From an uncultured Methanobrevibacter sp. (lineage in GTDB: Archaea > Methanobacteriota > Methanobacteria > Methanobacteriales > Methanobacteriaceae), in NCBI GenBank assembly GCA_902774685.1, contig CACYJH010000003.1, positions 1 through 64,000 of the forward strand: a stretch of DNA of 64,000 nucleotides, written 5' to 3'. Below the pieces are notes generated by a model. That model saw nothing but the letters and a program-made list of their open reading frames with translations, was not told the DNA's origin and ran no database searches. Shown in pieces: positions 1 to 8,696 of this stretch (position 1 is the first letter of the stretch; each line of letters starts with the position of its first letter). Position numbers and translations under genes: made by a program.

Positions 1-163
1 CAACAAGAAAACATTTACAGCTAAAACCAACAAAAAAGGTGTAGCAACCTTCAAGATAACCAACTTGAAGAAAAAAGGCAAATTCACTGCAGTCATTAAA
101 TATGCAGGAAACAAATACTACAACAAATTAAGCAAAAAAGTAAAAATAACCGTTAAAAAGTAG
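1..163 (+). CDS. C-terminal end of an adhesin-like protein (partial)
   Basis: The reading frame is open from base 2 to the TAG at 161-163. It encodes the same lysine-rich tail that ends the next four genes (for example GVATFKITNLKKKGKF, then KYYNKLSKKVKITVKK). This makes it the last visible part of a fifth member of the tandem adhesin array, with the rest lying outside the window. The tail resembles the end of an Ig-like beta-sandwich domain. I infer that it is exported and surface-associated, like its neighbours. Confidence 0.85.
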   Translation, partial: NKKTFTAKTNKKGVATFKITNLKKKGKFTAVIKYAGNKYYNKLSKKVKITVKK

Positions 164-196
164 ATGAATAATCATCTACTACTTTTTCTTTTTTTT
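161..196 (+). terminator. Stop-codon-overlapping hairpin terminator
   Basis: TAGATGAATAATCATCTA forms a 7-bp stem with a 4-base loop, followed by CTACTTTTTC and eight T. The first three bases of the stem are the stop codon of the upstream adhesin. The same element recurs after three other adhesin genes. Confidence 0.75.
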
Positions 197-359
197 AAGC
201 AATTTTTTTATTAATTAATATCAACTATTTTTTTTAAGCAATTCTTTAATCACTTTTCCTTTTTTTAGTTTTTTTGCAAAATTTTCAATAAAATACTAAT
301 TTTATTATATGTTTTTTAATTTTTTTCTTAGTTTAATTAACATGTTTATAGACTCATTC

Positions 360-435
360 ATATGGATATAAATCTTATATATACCTATTTATAGATATAT
401 TAATATTCCAATTTTTATTAATTAGGATGATATTC
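360..435 (+). promoter_or_regulatory. Adhesin promoter and RBS
   Basis: A TATA-like run (CTTATATATACC, about 373-384) lies some 50 bases before the start. An AGGATGAT ribosome-binding site directly precedes the ATG at 436. Both are repeated almost unchanged before the genes at 3674 and 8697, which supports their being functional. Confidence 0.55.
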
Positions 436-3414
436 ATGAGGAATAATAAGTTTATATTTATGGCATTAATATTCCTTGTTAGCATTTTGTGCATTTCTGC
501 AGTAAGTGCTGCAGATGATTCAGCTGCAAGTGATATTGTTGCCGATACAAATGATGTAACTGTCTTGGAGGAAAGCATCGATGATGATGTAATCTCAGAC
601 AGTGATAGTGATGAGAATGTTTTAAGTGATGATGGAGGGGCTTCAGAACCAATAACTGAACCTGCTCTTCAAAAAAATTTCACATCATTACGTGAAGATA
701 TCAATAATGGAGGAGACACTGTTTATTTGGAAGCGGATTATCGCTTTGATAATGATACTGATGATGGCACTATTAGGCTTATTGGTATTAGTATCAATGG
801 TCCTGTAACCGTTTATGGTAATGGTCATACTATAGATGGAAATGGAATATCACGTATTTTCAATGCACGCGATTCCAGTGTAGTCTTCCATGACATTATT
901 TTTAAAAATGGATTTGAGGATTTTTCAACTGCTGAAGGTACAGCAATTAGAGGTCCTGGTATTGCAATTAACTGTACTTTCATAAACAATACTGTTGTAG
1001 GAAATCAGGCTATGGGAGGCGCTATGGCTGATGGAACTGCAATTAACTGTACTTTCATAAACAATAATGCAACATTTGGCGGTGCTATTTGTCGAACCAC
1101 CGCAGTTAACTGTACTTTCCTTGGCAATAAAGCAGAATATTGGGGAGGTGCAGCACATCAGTCCACTGCAATCGATTGTGTATTTATAGGCAACAATGCA
1201 GGCAGTTCTGGTGGAGCAACCTATGAAGGTTCTTCAAGAAACTGCATCTACGTCTCAAACTCAGCATCTTCAGGTAAAGACCAGTATTCAACTACAATCA
1301 CTGATTGTATTTTCAATGAATCTGCCACTTTAAGTGTTGCTGATTTCACCACTGTAACTAATTCCGGTGAAAAGCAAATGATCAATTTAACCGTAAATGA
1401 TGGAGTGGCTTTAAAGAATGTTCCTATAACCATTAAACTTACTAAAGATGGTGAGGATGCAGGAACTTATTCCGGTTTAAGCAGTGACGGTTGGGCTGTT
1501 AATTTAAGTGCTGGAAATTATAATGCTGAATTTAGTGTGGATAAAGCTAATGTTGAACCTGTAACTTGTGCTATATCCGTAGGTTCCGAAACATCCTTTA
1601 TGTATTTGAATTATCTGATTAACAATAAGTATTTGGACAACATTACCTTTTACTTGGATAATGATTATGAGTACATTGCAGATTCTGATTTAGGTCTTGG
1701 ATTAAATAATGGTATCTCTATTTATAGGAATTTAACTATTGAAGGAAATGGACATAAAATAGATGGATCTCAACTCGCACGTTTATTCTGGGTAAAACCT
1801 GATGCAGTAGTTACATTCAAGAACATGGTTTTAACTAATGGATTTGGTAATTTTAATGGAAATGGTGGTGCTATTTGGGCAGAAAATTCTACAGCAAAAG
1901 CCATAAAATGTAATTTCATAAATAACTCCGCTCGTAATGGTGGAGCGATAGCTTATTGTGATGCTGAAGATTGTAATTTCACCTCAAATCAAGCAAATGG
2001 ATATTTTCAATCTTGCGGTGGTGCTATATATGAGGGTAATGCTGTAAATTGTCTTTTCGAATCCAATGGAGCAATTTATCATGGTGGTGCCTTATATGAA
2101 AGTAATGCTACAAATTCTACTTTTATTGATAATAGCGCTGAAGTTGGTGGAGCGATAGCTGATGGAAATGCTGTAAATTCTACTTTTATTGGAAATAAGG
2201 CTGATGATGGTGGAGCGATAGCTTTTGGTAATGCAACAGGTTGTATTTTTGAAAGAAATGAAGCAGAGGATTCTGGTGGAGCAATGACTGCTTGGAAGGA
2301 TAATATTGCTGTAAATTGTACTTTCAATAATAACAGTGCAGGTGAAAATGGTGGAGCATTATATCGTGTTGATGCTGTAAACTGTTCTTTTAATGGAAAC
2401 AAAGTAACTGAAGGTGAAGGTTCTGCAATGTATGGTGATGAAGAGGATGAAGCACCTTGTCATGCAGTAAATTGTATTTTCACTAATAATAATGCTGGTG
2501 GTAAAAAAGCCATTTTCGGTGGTACTGCAGATTCCTGTATTTTCAATGGAGGAGATGCTCCTGATGAAGGTGTAGTTATTAAACAACCTGTTTTACCACT
2601 TTTTAATTTCATATACACTTACAATGACGGTTCAATTTTAGTAGTTAACTTAACATCAAGCAGTGGAATGGCAATTGCTAATGCAAAGATTAAGGCTGAC
2701 GTATACACAACTACAGGCACTTTTGTTGCTACTTACAATATTACAAGTGGCGGATGGAAAGTTCCTTTAAATGGTGGTACTTACTTAGTGACCTATAATG
2801 CAACAGATTTCGATATGGATGCTGTTCAAGGAATTATTGTAGTAAACAAGGATAAATCTGCAGTAAGCTCTAAAGCTGTAACTGCAGTTTACAACAACAA
2901 TAAATACTTGGTAATTACCTTAAAAGACAGCAAAGGAAAAGCAATAAGCGGTGCAAAAGTAACTGTTACATTAGCTAGCGCTAAAAAATACACAACTGAT
3001 AAGAATGGTCAAATCAAGATCAATATCGGTAAATTGGTTCCTAAAACCTACACTGCTAAAATAAGCTTTGCTGGAAACGCTAATTACTTGGCATCTTCAA
3101 CAACCGCTAAAGTAACTGTCAAAAAGGCAACTCCAAAAATGACTGCTAAAGCAAAGACCTTTAAAGTTAAAGTGAAAACCAAAAAGTACACCATTACTTT
3201 GAAAAACAATCTTGGTAAAGTGATGAAAAACACTAAAGTAACTTTAAAAGTCAACAAAAAGACCTTTACAGCTAAAACCAACAAAAAAGGTGTAGCAACC
3301 TTCAAGATCACTAACTTGAAGAAAAAAGGCAAATTCACTGCAGTCATTAAATATGCAGGAAGCAAATACTACAAAGCTTTAAGCAAAAAAGCAAAAATAA
3401 CCGTTAAAAAGTAG
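436..3414 (+). CDS. Adhesin-like surface protein with two beta-helix blocks
   Basis: A large secreted protein of 992 residues. Residues 1 to about 26 are a signal peptide (hydrophobic FIFMALIFLVSILCISAVSA). An acidic linker follows, then a block of short repeats of the form N/D-C-x-F-x-x-N-x-A-x-x-x-GGA, typical of right-handed parallel beta-helix and Chlamydia-PMP-like repeats. An Ig-like segment around residues 300-385 separates this from a second complete beta-helix block that begins with its own NGISIYRNLTIEGNGHKIDGS cap. The C-terminal 250 or so residues are Ig-like and very rich in lysine. The ATG at 436 is chosen over 427 because AGGATGAT makes a good RBS for it and all paralogues share it. 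The 'adhesin-like' name is by family; the ligand is unknown. No membrane anchor or sortase-type signal is visible at the C-terminus. Confidence 0.85.
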   Translation: MRNNKFIFMALIFLVSILCISAVSAADDSAASDIVADTNDVTVLEESIDDDVISDSDSDENVLSDDGGASEPITEPALQKNFTSLREDINNGGDTVYLEADYRFDNDTDDGTIRLIGISINGPVTVYGNGHTIDGNGISRIFNARDSSVVFHDIIFKNGFEDFSTAEGTAIRGPGIAINCTFINNTVVGNQAMGGAMADGTAINCTFINNNATFGGAICRTTAVNCTFLGNKAEYWGGAAHQSTAIDCVFIGNNAGSSGGATYEGSSRNCIYVSNSASSGKDQYSTTITDCIFNESATLSVADFTTVTNSGEKQMINLTVNDGVALKNVPITIKLTKDGEDAGTYSGLSSDGWAVNLSAGNYNAEFSVDKANVEPVTCAISVGSETSFMYLNYLINNKYLDNITFYLDNDYEYIADSDLGLGLNNGISIYRNLTIEGNGHKIDGSQLARLFWVKPDAVVTFKNMVLTNGFGNFNGNGGAIWAENSTAKAIKCNFINNSARNGGAIAYCDAEDCNFTSNQANGYFQSCGGAIYEGNAVNCLFESNGAIYHGGALYESNATNSTFIDNSAEVGGAIADGNAVNSTFIGNKADDGGAIAFGNATGCIFERNEAEDSGGAMTAWKDNIAVNCTFNNNSAGENGGALYRVDAVNCSFNGNKVTEGEGSAMYGDEEDEAPCHAVNCIFTNNNAGGKKAIFGGTADSCIFNGGDAPDEGVVIKQPVLPLFNFIYTYNDGSILVVNLTSSSGMAIANAKIKADVYTTTGTFVATYNITSGGWKVPLNGGTYLVTYNATDFDMDAVQGIIVVNKDKSAVSSKAVTAVYNNNKYLVITLKDSKGKAISGAKVTVTLASAKKYTTDKNGQIKINIGKLVPKTYTAKISFAGNANYLASSTTAKVTVKKATPKMTAKAKTFKVKVKTKKYTITLKNNLGKVMKNTKVTLKVNKKTFTAKTNKKGVATFKITNLKKKGKFTAVIKYAGSKYYKALSKKAKITVKK

Positions 3415-3447
3415 ATGAATTATCATCTACTACTTTTTCTTTTTTTT
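3412..3447 (+). terminator. Stop-codon-overlapping hairpin terminator
   Basis: TAGATGAATTATCATCTA (7-bp stem, 4-base loop) begins exactly at the stop codon and is followed by a T-tract. It is the same element as at 161. Confidence 0.75.
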
Positions 3448-3673
3448 AAGCAATTTTTCATCATAGTTTATCTTTTATTTATTCATCATTCATCTTTTAT
3501 ATTAATGCTTTTTTTCTGTATAATTTTTAATAAGATATAATTTTATTGCATATTTTTCAATTTTTTATTAATTTAATTAACAATTTTATATACTTGTTAT
3601 ATGGATATAAATTTTATATATGCCCATTTACAAATATATTAATGTTCTAATCTTTTTATTTAGGATGATATTC
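3415..3673 (+). promoter_or_regulatory. Repeated intergenic cassette: terminator and promoter
   Basis: After the terminator, this segment is nearly identical to 8458-8696. It contains a TATA-like AATTTTATATATGCC (about 3609-3623) and ends with the AGGATGAT RBS before the ATG at 3674. An upstream in-frame GTG-type extension of the adhesin (from 3620) falls inside the promoter and is judged not to be coding. Confidence 0.6.
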
Positions 3674-5623
3674 ATGAGGAATAATAAGTTAATATTTATG
3701 GCATTAGTAATCCTTGTAAGTTTACTGTGCGTTTCTGCTGTAAGCGCTGCAGATGATGCTGCAAGTGATGTTATTGCCGATACAGATACTAATGATGTAA
3801 CTGTCTTGGAGGAAAGCATCGATGATGTAAGCCTTGCAGACAGTCAAAGTGGGGAGAACGTTTTAACAGATAATTCTTCTCAATCTGTACATACTTTTAC
3901 AGATTTGGAGGAAAAAATCGTAAATGCTGAAAAAACTATTGAATTAACATCTGATTTTAATAATACTGAGGATAATTACAATGATGGTAATGGTATTATT
4001 ATTAATCATGATTTAACCATTAATGGAAATGGCCATACAATAGATGGTAATAATAAGGGACGTATTTTCAATGTACAATCTGGTGCTGTAGTTACATTCA
4101 ATGATATAACTTTTGTTAATGCGAATCCAGGTACTTGGAGTTATGGTGGAGCTATTTCTAATGATGGTCAAGCAAAAGCCAATAACTGTACTTTCATAGA
4201 TAACAAAGCATGCTATGGTTCTGCTGTTGCTCATGTTGATTGTGAAAATTGTATTTTCATTAATAACTCTGCTGATTATTATGGTACAATGTTTATGGGT
4301 ACTGCAAATAACTGTAAATTCATAGACAACTATGCTGATGCTTATGCTGCTGGAATTGATCAGGGTACTGCAATCAACTCTACTTTCATTAATTGTCATC
4401 TTTATAATGGTACTGATCATGGTGCAAGACGTGGTGCTGCAATGACTAATAGTACTGCTATCAATTGTAGCTTCATAGGTAATGTTGCATTGGATGAGGG
4501 TGGAGCAATCTATAAGTCAAATGCAACTAACTGTACATTCACTAACAACTATGCTAAAGATGGTGGAGCAATGTATATGGGTAATGCTACCAACTGTAAC
4601 TTCACTGGCAATAATGCACAATGGGGTGGAGCAATATATAAAGTTGATGCTACCAATTGTCTCTTCACTGGAAACTCTGCAAATCAAACTGGTGGAGCAA
4701 TGTTTGAGGGTATTGCTACTAATTGTACTTTCCAATTTAATGATGCTGCTGAAGATAAGGATATGCATGATGTAACTTATGATATTTATAGGATTATTAT
4801 CCCTGCATTCTCTGCATCTGACCTTAAGACCTACTATGATTATGGAGATAAGTTCAATTTCACTTTAGAGGGCAATCAAGTCTTAAATGGTGTAAATACT
4901 ACTGTCAGCATTTACAAAGATGGTGAATTTGTAGCTAATTATACTGCATTGTCTGGTGAAGGTTGGGCAGTTGATTTGCCTGTAGGTACTTATACTGCTG
5001 AATTGAGCCTTCCTGGGTCCAATGTGGCTCCGACAAATAGGACTATCACTGTAGCTAAAAACCCAACCAAGATAACTGCAAGTGCTGTTACCGCAACTTA
5101 CAATGTTAACAAAAACCTTGTTATCACTTTAACTGATGGCAAAGGCAATAAGTTAAGTGGAGTTAAGGTCACTGTCACTTTAGCTACTGCTAAAACTTAC
5201 ACTACCGATAAGAACGGCCAGATCAAGATCAATGTTGCTAATTTGGTGCCTAAAACTTACACTGCTAAAATAAGCTTTGCTGGAAATGCCACTTCTGCCG
5301 CTGTCAGCAAGAACGTTAATGTTGTAGTGAAAAAGGCAAGTCCTAAAATGACTGCAAAAGCAAAGACCTTTAAAGTTAGTGTAAAAACCAAAAAGTACAC
5401 AATAACCCTTAAAAACAATTTAGGTAAAGTGATGAAGAACACTAAAGTGACTTTAACTGTCAACAAGAAGACTTTCACTGTAAAAACAAACAGTAAAGGT
5501 GTTGCTACCTTCAAGATCACTAACTTGAAGAAAAAAGGCAAATTCACTGCAACCATAAAATACGCAGGTAGCAAATATTACAATGCCTTAAGCAAAAAAG
5601 TAAAAATAACCGTTAAAAAGTAG
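3674..5623 (+). CDS. Adhesin-like beta-helix surface protein
   Basis: A secreted protein of 649 residues. It has a signal peptide at 1 to about 26, an acidic linker, the beta-helix cap INHDLTINGNGHTIDGN around residue 115, and then about ten NCxFxxN...GGA repeats to about residue 350. An Ig-like domain (about 370-465) and two further Ig-like segments follow, with the shared lysine-rich end. It is shorter than its neighbours because it has fewer helix coils. It lies 62 bases before the next adhesin with neither the usual terminator nor the promoter cassette between them, so the two are probably co-transcribed. Start chosen at 3674 from the RBS and the paralogues. The ligand is unknown. Confidence 0.85.
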   Translation: MRNNKLIFMALVILVSLLCVSAVSAADDAASDVIADTDTNDVTVLEESIDDVSLADSQSGENVLTDNSSQSVHTFTDLEEKIVNAEKTIELTSDFNNTEDNYNDGNGIIINHDLTINGNGHTIDGNNKGRIFNVQSGAVVTFNDITFVNANPGTWSYGGAISNDGQAKANNCTFIDNKACYGSAVAHVDCENCIFINNSADYYGTMFMGTANNCKFIDNYADAYAAGIDQGTAINSTFINCHLYNGTDHGARRGAAMTNSTAINCSFIGNVALDEGGAIYKSNATNCTFTNNYAKDGGAMYMGNATNCNFTGNNAQWGGAIYKVDATNCLFTGNSANQTGGAMFEGIATNCTFQFNDAAEDKDMHDVTYDIYRIIIPAFSASDLKTYYDYGDKFNFTLEGNQVLNGVNTTVSIYKDGEFVANYTALSGEGWAVDLPVGTYTAELSLPGSNVAPTNRTITVAKNPTKITASAVTATYNVNKNLVITLTDGKGNKLSGVKVTVTLATAKTYTTDKNGQIKINVANLVPKTYTAKISFAGNATSAAVSKNVNVVVKKASPKMTAKAKTFKVSVKTKKYTITLKNNLGKVMKNTKVTLTVNKKTFTVKTNSKGVATFKITNLKKKGKFTATIKYAGSKYYNALSKKVKITVKK

Positions 5624-5685
5624 ATGTCTCATATCTGCTAGATTCTTTATAGGTGATATTAAATTCTTATATTTGGATGATTTTT
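5624..5685 (+). other. Short intergenic gap lacking the usual cassette
   Basis: Only 62 bases separate the two adhesin genes. The stop region reads TAGATGTCTCATATCTGCTA, a decayed form of the terminator hairpin, and no T-tract or TATA box follows. This supports a two-gene transcript. Confidence 0.5.
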
Positions 5686-8457
5686 ATGAAATATAATAAT
5701 CTATTATTTATTGCAATGATATTCCTTGTAAGTTTGCTGTGCGTTTCTGCTGTAAGCGCTGCAGATGATGCTGCAAATGATATTATTGCTGATACAGATA
5801 CAAATGATGTAGCTGTCTTGGAGGAAAGCATCGATGATGCAAGCCTTGCAGACAGCCAAAATGAGGGGAACGTTTTAAAAGAAAGTGATGATGAAGAGAG
5901 ACAGTTAGGTGACACTGAAGAACCTACATTATTTTATTACTTAAATCAGGACGTGAATAATGGAAATGCGGTTGTCGACTTAACTCGTGATTATAGATGG
6001 TTTGATGGGGAAGTAGATTATCCTTATCAGCATGGTGTCAGTATTAATCATAATGTAACCATTAATGGAAATGGGCATACAATAGATGGAAATAATCAGG
6101 CACGTATTTTCCAAATAACTGATAATGCAGTAGTCACATTCAATGATATTAATTTTATTAATGCTAACGCAGCTTCTACTAGTTGGGGTGGTGCTATTTG
6201 GGCAAATAATGGTTGTACAGTAAAAGCCATAAATTGTAACTTCACTAAAAATCAAGCAGCGTATGGTTCTGCTGTAGCTGGTGTGGACTGTGAGAATTGT
6301 ATTTTCAAACAGAACCGTGCTAGAGATTATGCTGCATTGATCAATGGTATCGCAATCAACTGTCAATTCATAGACAATTGGGCTTATAATTATGGTGCTG
6401 GAATAGATCAAGGTACTGCTACCAATTGTACTTTCATCAATAATCGTCTTCATGATGTTCAAGGTCAAGGTTACGGTCGTGGTGCTGCAATGACTAACAG
6501 TACTGCTATAGATTGTAACTTTACAGGTAATATTGCAAAAACTGATGGTGGGGCTCTCTTTAATTCTAATGCAACTAACTGTATTTTCATTAATAACTCT
6601 GCAAATGGAACTGGTGGTGCAATGGCTAATGGTACTGCTACTGGCTGTACCTTTACTCAAAATACTGCAGTAACTGATGGTGGTGCAATGGCTAATGGTA
6701 CTGCTACTGGCTGTACTTTTACAGATAATACTGCAGGTGCTCATGGTGGAGCAATGGTTAATGGTACTGCTTTAGATTGTAAGTTTACAGGTAATATTGC
6801 AAAAGAGAATGGTGGAGCTCTCTATAATGCTAATGCAACTGGCTGTGTTTTCACTGAAAACTCTGCAAATAATGCTGGTGCAATAGCTTATGGTGAAGCT
6901 AAGAACTGTACCTTTACTGGAAATACTGCAAGAGTTGGTGGTGGAGCAATGTTTACTGGTGTTGCTACTGACTGTAATTTCACTCAGAACAGTGCCAGTG
7001 GCCTAGGTGGAGCAATAACTGATGTTGCTGCAAACAGTTGTACATTTACAGGAAATACTGCAGGAACTGATGGTGGAGCAATGTATTTAGGTAATGCTGA
7101 CAATTGTATTTTTACTGAAAACTCTGCAAATAAAACTGGTGGTGCAATGGTTTTAGGTACTGCTACTGCTTGTACATTCACTGATAACTCTGCATATAGT
7201 GGTGGTGCATTAGTTGGTGTTACTGCCACCAATTGTGTCTTCACAGGTAACAAAGCTGAATTTATTGGTGGTGCAATAGTTAATGGTTCTGCTGCTGATT
7301 CTAATTTCACTGGCAATTATGCAGATTTCGGTGGTGCATTATATAATTCTAATGCTATCAATTGTACATTTACAGGAAATACTGCAGGAACTGATGGTGG
7401 TGCTATGAGTGGTGGTGTTGCTACCGATTCTACCTTCACTAAAAATGATGCAAATGAAACTGGTGGAGCTATCTATAATGGTAATGCTACCAATTGTACC
7501 TTTACTGGAAACTCTGCAATTAAAACTGGTGGTGCAATGCATTTGGGAACTGCAAAAAATTGTACTTTCCAACTAAATACTGCTGCAAATGATAACGATA
7601 TGGATGGAACTAATGAAAATTGTATATTCATCATCCCTTCATTCTCTGCATCTGACCTTAAGACCTATTATAATTATGGTGATAAGTTCAATTTCACCAT
7701 AGCTGGCTATCAAGTCTTCAATGGTGTAAATGCTACTGTCAGCATTTACAAAGATGGTAAATTTGTAGCTAATTATACTGCATTGTCTGGTGAAGGTTGG
7801 ACAGTCAATTTGCCTGTAGGTACTTATACTGCTGAATTGAGCCTTCCTGGATCCAATGTGGCTCCAACAAATAGGACTATCACTGTAGCTAAAAACCCAA
7901 CCAAGATCACTGCAAGTGCTGTTACCGCAACTTACAATGTTAACAAAAACCTTGTTATCACTTTAACTGACGGCAAAGGCAAAAAGTTAAGTGGAGTTAA
8001 GGTCACAGTTACTTTAGGCAGCGCTAAAACATACACAACTGACAAAAACGGTCAAATTAAAATAAATGTGGCTAAGATAGTTCCGAAAACATACACTGCT
8101 AAAATCGCTTTCGCTGGAAATGCAAATTATACTGCATCCTCTAAAAGCGTAAAAGTTGTAGTTAAGAAAGCAACTCCTAAAATGACTGCTAAGGCAAAGA
8201 CCTTTAAAGTTAAAGTTAAAACCAAAAAGTACACCATTACTCTTAAAAACAATTTAAATAAAGTAATGAAAAACACTAAAGTAACTTTAAAAGTAAACAA
8301 GAAAACCTTTACAGCTAAAACAAACAGCAAAGGTGTAGCTACCTTCAAGATAACCAACTTGAAGAAAAAAGGCAAATTCACTGCAGTCATTAAATATGCA
8401 GGTAGCAAATACTACAAAGCCTTAAGCAAAAAAGCAAAAATAACCGTTAAAAAGTAG
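5686..8457 (+). CDS. Adhesin-like protein with long beta-helix
   Basis: A secreted protein of 923 residues, and the clearest beta-helix in the array. After a signal peptide (MKYNNLLFIAMIFLVSLLCVSAVSA) and an acidic linker comes the cap VSINHNVTINGNGHTIDGN. About twenty successive coils of roughly 21-23 residues follow, each with C-x-F, N and GGA/GGG positions, to about residue 645. In a few coils serine replaces the cysteine (SNF, STF). Then come an Ig-like domain similar to that of the preceding gene and the lysine-rich C-terminal Ig-like segments. The ATG at 5686 is chosen over an upstream GTG because TTGGATGAT precedes it and the signal peptide then aligns with the paralogues. The near-identical neighbouring coils suggest growth by unequal recombination (inference). 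Confidence 0.85.
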   Translation: MKYNNLLFIAMIFLVSLLCVSAVSAADDAANDIIADTDTNDVAVLEESIDDASLADSQNEGNVLKESDDEERQLGDTEEPTLFYYLNQDVNNGNAVVDLTRDYRWFDGEVDYPYQHGVSINHNVTINGNGHTIDGNNQARIFQITDNAVVTFNDINFINANAASTSWGGAIWANNGCTVKAINCNFTKNQAAYGSAVAGVDCENCIFKQNRARDYAALINGIAINCQFIDNWAYNYGAGIDQGTATNCTFINNRLHDVQGQGYGRGAAMTNSTAIDCNFTGNIAKTDGGALFNSNATNCIFINNSANGTGGAMANGTATGCTFTQNTAVTDGGAMANGTATGCTFTDNTAGAHGGAMVNGTALDCKFTGNIAKENGGALYNANATGCVFTENSANNAGAIAYGEAKNCTFTGNTARVGGGAMFTGVATDCNFTQNSASGLGGAITDVAANSCTFTGNTAGTDGGAMYLGNADNCIFTENSANKTGGAMVLGTATACTFTDNSAYSGGALVGVTATNCVFTGNKAEFIGGAIVNGSAADSNFTGNYADFGGALYNSNAINCTFTGNTAGTDGGAMSGGVATDSTFTKNDANETGGAIYNGNATNCTFTGNSAIKTGGAMHLGTAKNCTFQLNTAANDNDMDGTNENCIFIIPSFSASDLKTYYNYGDKFNFTIAGYQVFNGVNATVSIYKDGKFVANYTALSGEGWTVNLPVGTYTAELSLPGSNVAPTNRTITVAKNPTKITASAVTATYNVNKNLVITLTDGKGKKLSGVKVTVTLGSAKTYTTDKNGQIKINVAKIVPKTYTAKIAFAGNANYTASSKSVKVVVKKATPKMTAKAKTFKVKVKTKKYTITLKNNLNKVMKNTKVTLKVNKKTFTAKTNSKGVATFKITNLKKKGKFTAVIKYAGSKYYKALSKKAKITVKK

Positions 8458-8491
8458 ATGAATAATCATCTACTACTTTTTCTTTTTTTTT
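8455..8491 (+). terminator. Stop-codon-overlapping hairpin terminator
   Basis: TAGATGAATAATCATCTA is followed by a T-tract; identical in stem and loop to the element at 161. Confidence 0.75.
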
Positions 8492-8696
8492 AAGCATTTT
8501 TTATCATATTTCATCTTTTATATTGATGCTTTTTTTCTGTATAATTTTTAATAAGATATAATTTTATTGCATATTTTTTCAATTTTTTATTAATTTAATT
8601 AACAATTTTATATACTTGTTTATATGGATATAAATTTTATATATGCCCATTTACAAATATATTAATGTTCTAATCTTTTTATTTAGGATGATATTC
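8492..8696 (+). promoter_or_regulatory. Repeated adhesin promoter cassette
   Basis: Nearly identical to 3460-3673. It contains TATA-like AATTTTATATATGCC (about 8632-8646) and AGGATGAT just before the ATG at 8697. Confidence 0.6.

Noticed and set aside
3620-3673. N-terminal extension of the adhesin (also at 8643-8696)
   Set aside because: It would begin within the TATA region and precede a complete signal peptide that has its own RBS.
4482-4775. A 97-codon plus-strand frame overlapping an adhesin
   Set aside because: It is the +1 shadow of the helix repeats; no initiation signal and no recognisable domain.
6540-7560. Possible CRISPR-like periodic repeat
   Set aside because: The period of about 63-69 bases corresponds to 21-23-residue protein coils; the repeats vary at third positions and no spacers exist.
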